A stretch of 64,000 bases of DNA from Kosakonia oryzendophytica (GCF_900094925.1 NZ_FMAY01000009.1:62001-126000), one strand, 5' to 3'. Numbered from the stretch's first letter, positions 26,650 to 36,790 are shown. Made by a program: numbers and translations. Notes: a model not told the origin generated them from the letters alone.

Positions 26650-26753
26650 TCCGATATCCTCGAATTGGTTTCTTCATTCAACCCCACTGCGGGGCCGTTG
26701 AAAGAACTATATCCATAAAAAATCACCACTTCCGTGAGTGATTGGTATCGGCG

Positions 26754-26767
26754 TGTAACGGAATGTA
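26754..26767 (-). promoter_or_regulatory. RstA box upstream of asr
   Basis: On the minus strand the 14 nt read TACATTCCGTTACA. The RstA consensus TACATnTnGTTACA is matched at all but one defined position. A possible -10 (TATAGT) lies at 26706-26711. Location upstream of asr fits the known RstA regulon. Confidence 0.75.
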
Positions 26768-26824
26768 CAGCGGGGATGTACAGCGAAAAATAGCGCGCCG
26801 GAACGCAGCTCCGGCGCGGGTTTA

Positions 26825-28309
26825 CTACAGGTAACGGTGGGTGAGATGCTCGCGGAAATAGCGCACGTTGAGCGCCTCGCCAGTGGCGTTTTCGATCAGT
26901 TGCGCGGTACTGAAGCGGCTGCCATGTTGCCAGATATTTTGCCGCAGCCAGTCGAACAGTGCGGTGAAATCACCGGCGGCAATGGCGTCATCCAGCCCCG
27001 GTAGCGCGTTACGCGCGGCATGGAACAGTTGGGCTGCATACATGGCACCCAGCGTATAGGAGGGGAAATAACCAAAGCCGCCGTCGGTCCAGTGAATGTC
27101 CTGCATACAACCGTTACGGTAATTGCCTTCAGTGGAGAGTCCCAGCCATGCCTGCATTTTTTCGTTCCACAGTGCCGGAATATCCTCAACCTCAATTTCG
27201 CCATCCATCAGCGCGCGTTCGATCTCATAACGCAGGATCACATGCGCCGGATAGCTGACTTCGTCTGCATCGACGCGGATGTACCCCGGTTTTACGCGCT
27301 GATTCCAGGCAATAAAGTTGTGCTCTTCAAAGGCTGGCTGCATCCCGAAACGCTGTACGATGGCAGGTTGCAGGCGGCGCAAAAAGGCATCGCTGCGCCC
27401 GAGTTGCATCTCAAAAAAGAGGCTTTGCGACTCATGAATGGCCGTGGAGCGCGCGAGCGCGATGGGCTGGCCTGGCCAGTGACGCGGCAGGTTTTGCTCG
27501 TAACGCGCATGACCTGTTTCATGCACGACACCAAACAACGCGCTCAGTAGCTCATTTTCATCGTAGCGGGTGGTAATGCGCACATCCTCCGGCACGCCGC
27601 CGCAGAAAGGATGCGCACTCACATCCAGACGCCCGCCATTAAAATCAAAACCCAGCACCTGCATGGCCTGTAACCCCAGTTCACGCTGCGCATCAATGGG
27701 GAATGGCCCTTGCGGCGCAACCAGCGATTGCTGCGCCTGCTTCGCGACGGCTTTTTGCAACAGGTCCGGCAACCAGGATTTCATATCGCCAAACAGTGCA
27801 TCCAGACGGGCGCTGGTCATATCCGGTTCAAATTTATCCAGCAGAGCGTCGTAAGGCGTGCAACCTTTGGCGTCCGCACGCAGTTTCGCCTCTTCACGGC
27901 TCAGCCTGACGACCTCTTTGAGGTTGGCGGAAAATCCGGCCCAGTCATTATTAGGGCGCTGTGTGCGCCAGGCGTGCTCGCATTTACTGCCCGCCAGCGA
28001 CTGCGCTTCCACCAGCGCTTCTGGTAACAGGGCCGCTTCCTGGTAATGGCGGGTCATCTCACGCAGGTTGGCTTGTTCAATATCGTCCAGATCTTCTTGT
28101 TGCGCGGCCTGTATCCATTGACCGGTTTTCTTGTCGGTAAGGATCTGATGGCGCAATACGCTGAGTTCCGCCAGCGCTTCTCCCCGCGCGGCGCTTCCGC
28201 CCGGCGGCATCATGGCGAACATGTCCCAACTGGCGATGGCGGCGAGATGTGAAAAGCGCGACAGGCGAAGAAATGTGCGGGTGAGCTGTTGATAGTTTTG
28301 CTTATCCAT
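26825..28309 (-). CDS. M32-family metallocarboxypeptidase (Taq type)
   Basis: This cytoplasmic zinc carboxypeptidase has 494 residues, the normal family length. The zinc-binding HExxH motif is present as HETGH (about residue 260) with the M32-specific surroundings GVVHETGHARYEQ, and the conserved HESQSLFFE and IRVDADEVSYPAHVILRYE blocks follow. It removes C-terminal residues from peptides, with family members rejecting proline. Downstream is asr in the same direction, but a 175-nt gap with its own promoter separates them. Confidence 0.93.
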   Translation of the reverse strand: MDKQNYQQLTRTFLRLSRFSHLAAIASWDMFAMMPPGGSAARGEALAELSVLRHQILTDKKTGQWIQAAQQEDLDDIEQANLREMTRHYQEAALLPEALVEAQSLAGSKCEHAWRTQRPNNDWAGFSANLKEVVRLSREEAKLRADAKGCTPYDALLDKFEPDMTSARLDALFGDMKSWLPDLLQKAVAKQAQQSLVAPQGPFPIDAQRELGLQAMQVLGFDFNGGRLDVSAHPFCGGVPEDVRITTRYDENELLSALFGVVHETGHARYEQNLPRHWPGQPIALARSTAIHESQSLFFEMQLGRSDAFLRRLQPAIVQRFGMQPAFEEHNFIAWNQRVKPGYIRVDADEVSYPAHVILRYEIERALMDGEIEVEDIPALWNEKMQAWLGLSTEGNYRNGCMQDIHWTDGGFGYFPSYTLGAMYAAQLFHAARNALPGLDDAIAAGDFTALFDWLRQNIWQHGSRFSTAQLIENATGEALNVRYFREHLTHRYL

Positions 28310-28439
28310 AATGCCTCTGGTTGTGTTTTTCTGTCATAACCACCTAAAAGTAGTAGTTATGCTGCCGATAATGGGATTTGTACCATAATAGATAAATCTT
28401 ATTTACATCACCAAATAACAACACAGCGCAGCGATAACC

Positions 28440-28532
28440 ATGAATCCATTTGTATGGGTAATTTTTGCTCTGATGGCGCTTGATGCCGTGCGGGAGCTGA
28501 TGGGCGCCTCGTCCATACTGGGGTTGTTTTAA
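28440..28532 (+). CDS. Hypothetical small membrane protein, 30 residues
   Basis: An ORF of 30 codons encodes a single hydrophobic helix (MNPFVWVIFALMALDAVREL and a ten-residue tail). It lies between the divergent carboxypeptidase start and the ynfM terminator. The ribosome site is weak (CAGCGATAACC). The composition resembles real small membrane proteins, but I cannot name a family; translation is unproven. Confidence 0.45.
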   Translation: MNPFVWVIFALMALDAVRELMGASSILGLF

Positions 28533-28550
28533 CAGGTCAACAGCGCAAAT

Positions 28551-28575
28551 AAAAAACCCCGCGCAAGGGCGGGGT
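28551..28575 (-). terminator. Rho-independent terminator of ynfM
   Basis: On the minus strand ACCCCGC-6 nt-GCGGGGT is followed by six T residues, 20 nt after the ynfM stop codon. Confidence 0.9.
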
Positions 28576-28594
28576 CATGATGCTGTTCGCGGCA

Positions 28595-29845
28595 TTACCG
28601 CAGGCGAGCGTGGATCCTGCTGCCTACCAACACCGCGATAGCCAGCATTGCTGCAATAAAACCACCCACGCCATTCCAACCGTAACTGTGCCAGAACACC
28701 CCACCTAACGTGCCCGCCAGGCTGGATCCCAGGTAGTAGCTGAATAAATAGAGTGACGAGGCCTGGCCTTTGGCGCGTTTTGCACGCGGCCCAATCCAGC
28801 TACTGGCGACCGAGTGGGCGGCAAAGAAACCGGCGGTGAACAGCAGCATGCCAGCAAAGATCAGCCACAGCGACGAGAACAGTGTTAACAGCAAACCTAT
28901 CAACATTATGCTGGTGGCACCCATCATCACCGGGCCACGGCCATATTTACTGGTCATCGCACCCGCTTTCGGCGAACTCCAGGTCCCTGTTAAGTAGGCC
29001 ACGGACAACAGCCCGACCACCGCCTGGCTCAGCATCCACGGGGATTGCATCAGCCGGTAGCCAATGTAGTTAAACAGCGTGACGAACGACCCCATCAACA
29101 GAAAGCCTTCCAGAAAGAGCAGTGGCAGGCCTTTATCGCGCCAATGCAGCCGGAAATGAATAAACAGCGTTTTGGGACGCAGTGAGGACGGGCGGAAATG
29201 GCGCGATTCCGGCAAAATTTTCCAGAACATCAGCGCCGAGGCCAGTGCGAAGCAACCAATGGCCGCCAGCGCGATACGCCAGTTAAAAAAGTCGGTAAAT
29301 ACCCCGCTGATCAGGCGGCCGCTCATTCCACCAATAGAGTTGCCGCTGATGTACAACCCCATTGAGAAGGCGACAAAGCTGGGGTGGATCTCTTCGGTTA
29401 AATAGGTCATACCGACCGCCGCCACGCCGCTTAATGACAGGCCCAGCAGCGCGCGCATCACCAGAATGCCGTGCCAGCTGGTCATCATGGTCGACAGTAA
29501 CGTACAGCAGGAGGCGAGTAACAGTGCGGTCACCATCACTTTTTTACGTCCAATCGCATCCGACAGCGGTCCGGTAAACAGCAAGCCGATCGCCAGCATC
29601 GCGGTCGAAACAGAAAGGGAGATACTGCTGCTGGCCGGCGAGACGCCAAACTCCTGGGAGAGCACCGGTAAAATCGGCTGTACACAATAGAGCAGGGCGA
29701 AGGTCGCTAACCCGGCGGAGAAGAGCGCCAGCGTCACGCGCATGAATTGGGGAGTACCACGTTTAATAAACTGTCCCGGCACAGAAACAGGTTTTTCGTT
29801 AACGACGCTTGCCGGCGCGGTGTCAACGGTAGTTGTACGACTCAC
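28595..29845 (-). CDS. ynfM: MFS exporter YnfM
   Basis: This is a 416-residue inner-membrane major-facilitator transporter with twelve hydrophobic segments and the loop 2-3 signature (GPLSDAIGRKKVM). It corresponds to E. coli YnfM, which is reported to take part in arabinose or drug export; the physiological substrate is uncertain. It is divergent from the LysR regulator gene ynfL, with 118 nt between them, the usual layout for LysR control of the transporter. Confidence 0.93.
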   Translation of the reverse strand: MSRTTTVDTAPASVVNEKPVSVPGQFIKRGTPQFMRVTLALFSAGLATFALLYCVQPILPVLSQEFGVSPASSSISLSVSTAMLAIGLLFTGPLSDAIGRKKVMVTALLLASCCTLLSTMMTSWHGILVMRALLGLSLSGVAAVGMTYLTEEIHPSFVAFSMGLYISGNSIGGMSGRLISGVFTDFFNWRIALAAIGCFALASALMFWKILPESRHFRPSSLRPKTLFIHFRLHWRDKGLPLLFLEGFLLMGSFVTLFNYIGYRLMQSPWMLSQAVVGLLSVAYLTGTWSSPKAGAMTSKYGRGPVMMGATSIMLIGLLLTLFSSLWLIFAGMLLFTAGFFAAHSVASSWIGPRAKRAKGQASSLYLFSYYLGSSLAGTLGGVFWHSYGWNGVGGFIAAMLAIAVLVGSRIHARLR

Positions 29846-29963
29846 TCGAGATCCTTAGCTTTTCATCCCGTGATTTTGGTGACGGGCTTACCACCTCATA
29901 AGGGTATGAAATGTGTAATATTCTGTCTAATATATTAATAATCTCAAATAAGACTTATTAAAT

Positions 29964-30860
29964 ATGAATATCGAGCTTCGCCATCTACGCTACTTTATTG
30001 CCGTTGCCGAAGAGTTGCATTTCGGTCATGCCGCCGCGCGGTTGAATATCTCGCAACCGCCGCTGAGCCAGCAGATCCAGATTCTGGAGCAGCAAATCGG
30101 CGCGCGTCTGCTGGCACGCACCAACCGCAGCGTATCGCTGACGCCTGCGGGCAAACAGTTTCTGGCCGATAGCCGGCAAATCTTAAGTCAGGTGGATGAC
30201 GCCGCGGCTCGCGCGGCGCGTTTGCATCAAGGGGAAACCGGTGAGTTACGCATCGGTTTTACCTCATCGGCACCCTTTATCAAAGCTGTCTCCGACACGC
30301 TGTCATCGTTTCGTCAACGCTACCCGGATGTGCATTTGCAAACGCGGGAAATAAACACCCGTGAACAGATAGCACCGTTAAACGAAGGGGGCCTGGATTT
30401 GGGGTTAATGCGTAATACGCAACTGCCGGAAACGCTGGCATGGCAGGTGATCTTGCGTGAACCGCTGCTGGCTATGATCCACCGCAACCACCCCTTAGCC
30501 GCGCGTGAGGCGGTATCGCTGGTGGAACTGGCGCAGGAACCGTTTGTCTTTTTCGATCCGCATGTGGGCACTGGCTTGTATGACGATATTCTTGGGCTGA
30601 TGCGCCGTTACCACCTGACGCCGACGATTGCGCAGGAGGTCGGCGAAGCCATGACCATTATTGGTCTGGTGGCGGCCGGCATGGGGGTGTCGATTCTGCC
30701 TGCCTCTTTCCGGCGTGTAGAATTGCGTGAAATGCGTTGGGTACCGATTACCGAACCGGATGCGGTGTCGGAAATGTGGCTGGTATGGTCAAAACACCAT
30801 GAACAGGGAACGGCGGCGGCGCGTTTTAAACAGCATCTGCTTGCCGTGGCGGGCGGATGA
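29964..30860 (+). CDS. ynfL: LysR-family regulator YnfL
   Basis: This 298-residue DNA-binding regulator has the N-terminal LysR helix-turn-helix (residues about 1-60; FGHAAARLNISQPPLSQQI) and a periplasmic-binding-protein-like effector domain. It is divergently transcribed from ynfM and probably regulates it. The effector is unknown. Confidence 0.92.
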   Translation: MNIELRHLRYFIAVAEELHFGHAAARLNISQPPLSQQIQILEQQIGARLLARTNRSVSLTPAGKQFLADSRQILSQVDDAAARAARLHQGETGELRIGFTSSAPFIKAVSDTLSSFRQRYPDVHLQTREINTREQIAPLNEGGLDLGLMRNTQLPETLAWQVILREPLLAMIHRNHPLAAREAVSLVELAQEPFVFFDPHVGTGLYDDILGLMRRYHLTPTIAQEVGEAMTIIGLVAAGMGVSILPASFRRVELREMRWVPITEPDAVSEMWLVWSKHHEQGTAAARFKQHLLAVAGG

Positions 30861-30957
30861 TTTTTGCACATAAGTCCTTGCAAAATGTGCTGTAAATCAC
30901 AAGCCGGGGTAAAAATTTGACGACGACCCGTGAAGTGCTTCACCATAGCTCAAAAGT

Positions 30958-30979
30958 TTATTTCGAAGCGCGAAAATAA
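30958..30979 (+). promoter_or_regulatory. Mlc autoregulatory operator
   Basis: TTATTTCGAAGCGCGAAAATAA is a near-palindrome matching the Mlc/NagC-type operator (TTATTT-N-AAATAA). It ends 11 nt before the mlc start codon, where autorepression is known in E. coli. Confidence 0.8.
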
Positions 30980-30990
30980 GGGAGTCAGAG

Positions 30991-32211
30991 GTGGTTGCTG
31001 ATAGTCAGCCTGGGCATATTGATCAAATTAAGCAGACCAATGCAGGGGCAGTGTATCGCCTGATTGATCAGCTTGGCCCGGTGTCGCGCATCGACCTTTC
31101 CCGACTGGCGCAACTTGCGCCCGCGAGTATCACCAAAATCGTCCGTGAAATGCTCGAAGCGCACCTGGTGCAGGAAACGGAAATTCAGGAACCCGGCAGC
31201 CGGGGGCGTCCGGCTGTGGGGCTGACGGTGGAAACCGAAGCCTGGCACTATCTTTCACTGCGCATCAGCCGGGGCGAAATCTTCCTCTCCTTGCGCGATC
31301 TCAGCAGCAAACTGGTCGTGGAAGATCGCCTCGAACTGCCGCTTGTTGATCCGTTACCGTTACTGGAACGCGTCACGTCGCATATTGATCGTTTCTTTAC
31401 CCGCCATCAGAACAAGCTGGAGCGTTTGACTGCTATCGCCATTACGCTGCCGGGCATTATTGATACGGAAAACGGCATCGTTCACCGCATGCCGTTTTAT
31501 GACGATGTCAAAGATATGCCGTTGGGCGAAGTGCTGGAGAATCACACTGGTGTGCCAGTGTATGTGCAGCATGACATCAGCGCGTGGACAATGGCGGAAG
31601 CGCTGTTTGGCGCATCGCGCGGCGCGCGGGATGTGATTCAGGTGGTGATCGATCATAACGTGGGTGCCGGGGTGATCACCGACGGGCGCTTACTGCATGC
31701 CGGGAGCAGCAGTCTGGTGGAAATCGGCCATACCCAGGTCGATCCCTACGGTAAACGCTGCTATTGCGGCAACCACGGTTGTCTCGAAACCATCGCCAGC
31801 GTAGAAAGCGTGCTGGAACTGGCGCAGCGGCGAATGAGCCAGTCAATGAGTTCGATGCTGCATCAAAAACCGCTAACGGTAGAGTGGCTGTGTCAGGCCG
31901 CACAGCAGGGGGATCTGCTGGCAAAAGACATTATCAACGGTGTTGGCGCCAATATTGGTCGTATCCTTGCCATCATGGTGAATTTGTTCAATCCGCAAAA
32001 AATATTGATTGGTTCGCCACTCAGCAAAGCCGCAGATATCCTCTTTCCCGCCATTACCGATTGCATTCGCCAACAGGCGCTGCCGGCTTACAGTAAACAC
32101 ATCAGCGTTGAGAGCACCCAGTTCACCAACCAGGGCACCATGGCCGGTGCGGCGCTGGTAAAAGACGCGATGTATAACGGATCGTTGCTGATTCGTCTGT
32201 TGCAGGGGTAA
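30991..32211 (+). CDS. mlc: Transcriptional repressor Mlc
   Basis: ROK-family repressor of glucose-related genes (ptsG, ptsHI, malT, manXYZ in E. coli), relieved when it binds the PTS protein EIIB-Glc at the membrane. 406 residues: an N-terminal winged helix (IDLSRLAQLAPASITKIVRE), a ROK domain with glycines for sugar-kinase-like fold, and the zinc site CYCGNHGCLE. It starts with GTG as in E. coli, supported by GGAG-like sequence upstream. Nearly identical to the E. coli protein across the DNA-binding helix. Confidence 0.97.
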   Translation: MVADSQPGHIDQIKQTNAGAVYRLIDQLGPVSRIDLSRLAQLAPASITKIVREMLEAHLVQETEIQEPGSRGRPAVGLTVETEAWHYLSLRISRGEIFLSLRDLSSKLVVEDRLELPLVDPLPLLERVTSHIDRFFTRHQNKLERLTAIAITLPGIIDTENGIVHRMPFYDDVKDMPLGEVLENHTGVPVYVQHDISAWTMAEALFGASRGARDVIQVVIDHNVGAGVITDGRLLHAGSSSLVEIGHTQVDPYGKRCYCGNHGCLETIASVESVLELAQRRMSQSMSSMLHQKPLTVEWLCQAAQQGDLLAKDIINGVGANIGRILAIMVNLFNPQKILIGSPLSKAADILFPAITDCIRQQALPAYSKHISVESTQFTNQGTMAGAALVKDAMYNGSLLIRLLQG

Positions 32212-32336
32212 CAATTTTGCACTGTTGCCCTAAAAATTGCGCTACCTCAAGCTGAGTCCTGTGCACTTAACTTAGACTTTCCCCACTGAATTATTTTCCT
32301 GGTTTATATTTTCGTTGAACAACGGTGGGGTTCGTC

Positions 32337-33032
32337 ATGCTTAAGCGTTTCTTTGTAACGGGTACAGACACTTCTGTCGGCAAGACAGTGGCGTCCCGCG
32401 CGCTACTACAGGCGCTGGCTGCCAGCGGCAAAACAGTGGCAGGCTACAAACCTGTCGCTAAAGGAAGTAAAGAGACGCCGGAAGGGCTGCGCAATAAAGA
32501 TGCGCTGGTGCTGCAAAGCGTTTCATCGCTGGAGTTACCTTACCAGGCGGTAAACCCTATCGCGTTAAGCGAAGAAGAGAGCAGCGTTGCACATAGCTGC
32601 CCAATCAATTACACCCTGTTATCCAACGGCCTGGCGAATTTGTGCGACCGGGTTGATCATGTGGTGGTTGAAGGCACCGGCGGCTGGCGCAGCCTGATGA
32701 ATGACTTACGCCCGCTCTCTGAATGGGTGGTGCAGGAGCAAATGGCGGTGGTGATGGTGGTGGGGATCCAGGAGGGGTGCCTTAACCATGCACTTCTGAC
32801 CGCACAGGCGATTGCCAGCGACGGCCTGCCGCTGATTGGCTGGGTCGCCAACCGTATCAATCCGGGTCTGGCACATTATGCAGAAATCATCAATGTACTG
32901 AGCAAAAAACTGCCTGCGCCGCTGGTCGGTGAACTGCCGTACTTGCCGCGCCCGGAACAACGTGATTTGGCGCAGTACATTAATCTGCAAATGGCAACCG
33001 GCATGCTGGTGGCCGACCGTGTTTTAGCCTGA
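32337..33032 (+). CDS. ynfK: Dethiobiotin synthetase homologue YnfK (BioD2)
   Basis: 231-residue P-loop ligase; the ATP site is TGTDTSVGKT at the N-terminus. The family makes dethiobiotin from 7,8-diaminopelargonate, CO2 and ATP; this copy is a second BioD, away from the bio operon. The start at 32337 is preferred over the GTG at 32325 by homology (MLKRFFVTG). A bidirectional terminator follows immediately. Confidence 0.94.
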   Translation: MLKRFFVTGTDTSVGKTVASRALLQALAASGKTVAGYKPVAKGSKETPEGLRNKDALVLQSVSSLELPYQAVNPIALSEEESSVAHSCPINYTLLSNGLANLCDRVDHVVVEGTGGWRSLMNDLRPLSEWVVQEQMAVVMVVGIQEGCLNHALLTAQAIASDGLPLIGWVANRINPGLAHYAEIINVLSKKLPAPLVGELPYLPRPEQRDLAQYINLQMATGMLVADRVLA

Positions 33033-33035
33033 AAA

Positions 33036-33057
33036 AACCCTCCGCATGGAGGGTTTT
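33036..33057. terminator. Bidirectional terminator between ynfK and osmV
   Basis: AACCCTCC-GCAT-GGAGGGTT with T-runs on both strands, between convergent genes. Confidence 0.9.
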
Positions 33058-33066
33058 GCCTGACCG

Positions 33067-34216
33067 TCAGGCGTCGCTGTGAATATTGAGCACGCGGCGC
33101 GTTCTGCCGGAACTTAAATAATCCGCAATGTAGTCCTGAGATATTTCTCCGTTGTAACGCCCCTCTTCGTCGACGATGGGCATCCAGCTGGTATTGCTTT
33201 CATACAGTTTCGACAGCACCACGCGCAGGTTATCTTCCGCTTTGCCGGTGATGCGGAACGGATGCAGCAGATCTGCGCAGCGCCCGGCGGCGTTTCGCGC
33301 TTCGCGGCGTTTGACAAAACCCAACGGTTTACCCGCGTTATCCACCACGGTAATCGCCCGGATATCGTGATCGTCCATTGTGGCGAACGCCTCCGCCGCA
33401 GAGGTGGATTCGCGCACGGTGAGAGTGGGTTGTTGATCCGTGACATCGCCTGCGGAGACCAGCAGCAACCGCTTGAGTGTTCTGTCCTGGCCCACAAAGC
33501 TTCCCACAAATTCATTGGCCGGTTTGGCTAACAGCTCATCCGGGCTGGCGCACTGCACAATGCGCCCCTGGCGGAACACCGCAATGTGATCGCCCAGTTT
33601 TAGCGCTTCATCAATGTCGTGACTGACCAGCATGACGGTTTTTTTTCAGCGTGCGCTGCATGTCGAGAAACTGATTCTGGATCACTTCACGGTTAATCGG
33701 GTCGACGGCACCAAAGGGTTCATCCATCAGCAGCACCGGCGGATCGGCTGCCAGTGCGCGGATCACGCCGATACGCTGCTGCTGCCCGCCGGACATCTCG
33801 CGCGGATAGCGGTGGAGGAATTTTTTGGCATCGAGCGCCACCATCTCCATCAGTTCTTCGGCACGGGTTTTACAGCGGGCTTTATCCCAGCCAAGCATGC
33901 GTGGCACCACCGTAATGTTCTCTTCAATGGTCATATTAGGAAACAGACCAATTTGCTGAATAACATAGCCAATATTGCGCCGCAGACTGACGGTATCCAT
34001 CGCGCTGGTGTCTTCACCGTTGATCAAAATCGTCCCACTGGAGGGGGTGATCAGGCGGTTGATCATTTTCAGTGTGGTGGTTTTACCACAGCCCGATGGG
34101 CCAAGCAGAACGCACATTTCACCTTCAGGCACTTCCAGGCTGACATTGTCAACAGCCTTGAAGGTCTGGCCGTTTTTTTGCGTAAATTGTTTGGTCAGAT
34201 TGTCGAGTTTAATCAT
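33067..34216 (-). pseudogene. osmV: osmV: ATPase of osmoprotectant ABC transporter, broken by an A8 frameshift
   Basis: The gene encodes the ATPase of an OsmU-type (choline/glycine-betaine) importer. The first frame (34216 to about 33646) contains Walker A (GPSGCGKTTT), the Q-loop, the signature (MSGGQQQRIGVIRAL) and Walker B (VLLMDEP). The second frame (from about 33645 to 33067) holds the H-loop (VMLVSHDIDEAL) and the two C-terminal CBS domains. They are joined at a run of eight A residues on the coding strand (33639-33646). Seven would restore one continuous protein of the usual length. It could be a true lesion, a sequencing error, a phase-variable tract or a slippage site. In the listed frame the ATPase would lack the H-loop and be inactive. 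The start overlaps the osmW stop (TAATG). Confidence 0.85.
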
Positions 34217-34863
34217 TAACGGATCCCCTTCGGCGTAAGCACAATTTGTAAGCGATGCAGTAACCAGTCGAGCACGATAGCGAGAAAACAGATCATCAGC
34301 GCCCCGGCAATCAACATACGGAGGTCGCTGCCGCCAATGCCGTTAAGCAACAGCAGACCCAGTCCGCCCGCGCCAATTACGGCGGCGATCGCCATCACGC
34401 CGATATTCATCACCACGGCGGTGCGAATACCGCCAAAAATGACCGGTAGCGCCATCGGGATCTCTACCCAGCGCAGACGTTGCCAGAACGTCATGCCGAT
34501 ACCACGACCTGCTTCACGCAGACCCGGCGGCAGGCTGTCGAGCGCGGTATGTGTGTTGCGTACAATCGGTAGCAGTGAATAGAGAAAGACGGCGGTAATG
34601 GCAGGCACGGCGCCAATACCCTGACCGATCAGCGAAAAGAGTGGGATCATCAAACCAAACAGCGCAATTGAGGGGATCGTTAGCACCAGCGTGGCGATGC
34701 CCAATACCGGGGTTGCCAGCCATTGATGGCGGACGATTAAAATCCCCAGCGGTACGCCAATCACAATCGCCAGTCCCACCGCCAGCGCGACCAGCCACAG
34801 GTGCTGGAATGTCAACGCCGCCAGATAGCCCGCGTTTTCCATCATGTAATGAATCGTGTCCAT
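34216..34863 (-). CDS. osmW: Osmoprotectant ABC transporter permease OsmW
   Basis: This 215-residue inner-membrane permease has five to six helices and the EAA-type loop (GLREAGRGIGMTFWQRLR). It matches the OsmW/YehY family that imports choline-O-sulfate, glycine betaine and related solutes in Salmonella. It is one of two permeases of the operon and is coupled to osmV. Confidence 0.9.
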   Translation of the reverse strand: MDTIHYMMENAGYLAALTFQHLWLVALAVGLAIVIGVPLGILIVRHQWLATPVLGIATLVLTIPSIALFGLMIPLFSLIGQGIGAVPAITAVFLYSLLPIVRNTHTALDSLPPGLREAGRGIGMTFWQRLRWVEIPMALPVIFGGIRTAVVMNIGVMAIAAVIGAGGLGLLLLNGIGGSDLRMLIAGALMICFLAIVLDWLLHRLQIVLTPKGIR

Positions 34864-34872
34864 AGGCGCTCC

Positions 34873-35775
34873 TTATAACACCCCTTTTTCGTGCAGAAAG
34901 TCGCTGGCGACCTGCTGCGGCGTCTGGTGATCAATATCGACTTTGGCGTTCAGGGTCATGATGACGTCATTATTGAGCAACCCTGAGAGGCTATTCAGTG
35001 CCTCTTCAAGCCCCGGATTGGCCGCCAGCGTGTCTTTGCGCACCACCGGCGTCACCGCGTAGCTGGGGAAGAAGCCTTTGTCATCCTCCAGCACTTTCAG
35101 ATCGAACCCTTTCACACGTCCATCGGTGGTGTAAACCAGCCCGGCATCGACAAAACCGTCGCGAATGGCGTTATAGACAAGGCCGGGATCCATCTGGCGG
35201 ATTTGCGGGCGATCCAGTTCCATGGCATAGGCCTGTTGTAACGGTTTCATACCGTCGCTACGCCCGGAGAACTCCAGATCCAACCCGAGCAACCAGTTCT
35301 TTTTCGGGTCGGATTTACGGATCTGCTCAATCTTCGCCACCATTTCTGACAGGGTGTTGATATGTTCGGCTTCCGCGCGTTTGCGCTGCATGGCGAACGC
35401 ATAGGTATTGTTCATATCTGCGGGCTTCAGCCAGACCAACCCGTGTTGGGCATCCAGGCGTTTCACCGTTTCATACGATTCCTGTGGTGACATCCGCTTG
35501 TTGATATGGTTGAAGATGATCAGCGAGGTGCCGGTGTACTCCCATGTCATATCAACCTGCTTATTAATCATGGCGTTACGGGAAATTACCGTGGCGATAT
35601 TGGTTTGCGGCTGCACCTGAAAACCTCTTTTTTGCAGGTACAGCACGGTCAGGGCGGACAAAATATGCTGCTCGGTAAAACTTTTGGTGGCGAGGATTAA
35701 CGGTGCGGCTTGGGCGCTGGCGCTAAACAACGCGATGGCGACCAGGGCTCCCAGCAATCGGCTCAGTCGTTTCAT
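34873..35775 (-). CDS. osmX: Osmoprotectant-binding periplasmic protein OsmX
   Basis: This 300-residue OpuAC-type binding protein has a signal peptide (ending ASAQAA). The start at 35775 (MKRLS) has AAGGA 5 nt upstream; an ATG two codons earlier is less well placed. It begins the mature part with [14 protein letters not shown], typical of the family. It delivers substrate to the OsmWY permease pair. Confidence 0.9.
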   Translation of the reverse strand: MKRLSRLLGALVAIALFSASAQAAPLILATKSFTEQHILSALTVLYLQKRGFQVQPQTNIATVISRNAMINKQVDMTWEYTGTSLIIFNHINKRMSPQESYETVKRLDAQHGLVWLKPADMNNTYAFAMQRKRAEAEHINTLSEMVAKIEQIRKSDPKKNWLLGLDLEFSGRSDGMKPLQQAYAMELDRPQIRQMDPGLVYNAIRDGFVDAGLVYTTDGRVKGFDLKVLEDDKGFFPSYAVTPVVRKDTLAANPGLEEALNSLSGLLNNDVIMTLNAKVDIDHQTPQQVASDFLHEKGVL

Positions 35776-35795
35776 TGGCATTCCTTGTTATGTAC

Positions 35796-36506
35796 TCAGG
35801 CTGTGTGCGGGCTCAGATAACGGCCCAGTGCTGCCAGCAGGGTATCGAGGATCAGGGCGAACAGTGCGGTTGCCGCCGCGCCTAAGATCAAGGTTGGAAA
35901 ATCGTTCAGGTAGATACCGGGGAAAATCAGCTCGCCGTAACTGCTGGCACCAATCAAAAAAGCCAGCGGCGCAGTGCCGACGTTGATAGCGGTGGCAATG
36001 CGCACGCCGGAGAGTATCACTGGCAGGGCACTGGGCAGCTCCACCTGGCGCAACCGTTGCCATTTGGTCATACCGATCCCGTTCGCCGCCTCCAGTAATG
36101 AAGGGGGCACGGAACAGAGGCCGGCATAGGTGTTGCGTACTATCGGCAGCAACGAGGCCAGGAACAGTGCGATGATGGCCGGTGTATCGCCGATACCAAT
36201 CACCACCATCGCCAGTGCCAGCACTGCCAGCGGCGGCAGGGTATTGCCAACATTAAAGAGTTGCATCACGTATTCCGCCACACCGCGTGCCGCGGGTCGG
36301 CTAAGGGCGATACCACTGGGAATCCCTACTAGCAGCGCAAAAAACATGGAACTGAACACCAGAATCACATGTTGTTGCCCGAGGTAGAGCAAATCAACCT
36401 GGCGGGCTTTAACGGTTTCCGGTCCGATTCCCCAGACCAGCAGAGCCAGAACAACGGCAATCCCGGCGAGAAAGAGCAGGGCGCGCGTAAGCGTGGAGGT
36501 GTGCAT
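35796..36506 (-). CDS. osmY: Osmoprotectant ABC transporter permease OsmY (osmU operon)
   Basis: This is the first gene of the osmU-type operon: a 236-residue inner-membrane permease with the EAA-type loop LLEAANGIGMTKWQRLR. The start at 36506 has GGGAGA upstream; the frame is open to 36554 but lacks support there. It is not the unrelated E. coli periplasmic OsmY. Osmotic and stationary-phase induction is known for Salmonella osmU; no promoter is assigned here. Confidence 0.88.
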   Translation of the reverse strand: MHTSTLTRALLFLAGIAVVLALLVWGIGPETVKARQVDLLYLGQQHVILVFSSMFFALLVGIPSGIALSRPAARGVAEYVMQLFNVGNTLPPLAVLALAMVVIGIGDTPAIIALFLASLLPIVRNTYAGLCSVPPSLLEAANGIGMTKWQRLRQVELPSALPVILSGVRIATAINVGTAPLAFLIGASSYGELIFPGIYLNDFPTLILGAAATALFALILDTLLAALGRYLSPHTA

Positions 36507-36790
36507 TGCAGTGTGTCTCCCTGTTTGCATGCGTTGTGGCAACAGACGTTGCATGTTGTTATGCCATGTTCGGCAGGGTGTGTTGAGCTATAGCAAGCAC
36601 CTGGGAAGGATTCCAGTAAATGGCGTCGGTTTTGACACATCGTCAGGTGCCGCGTCACGGGCTCAAGCCGGATGGCGTAACGGCTGTATACAGTGCCTAA
36701 AGAATTGTCTTAAAAGCGAAGCATGTAAGTGACACTGTCACTAACGAGGGGGCGCAGAGATGTGTCCCGATCGCCTGATCGGGAGGGAAA

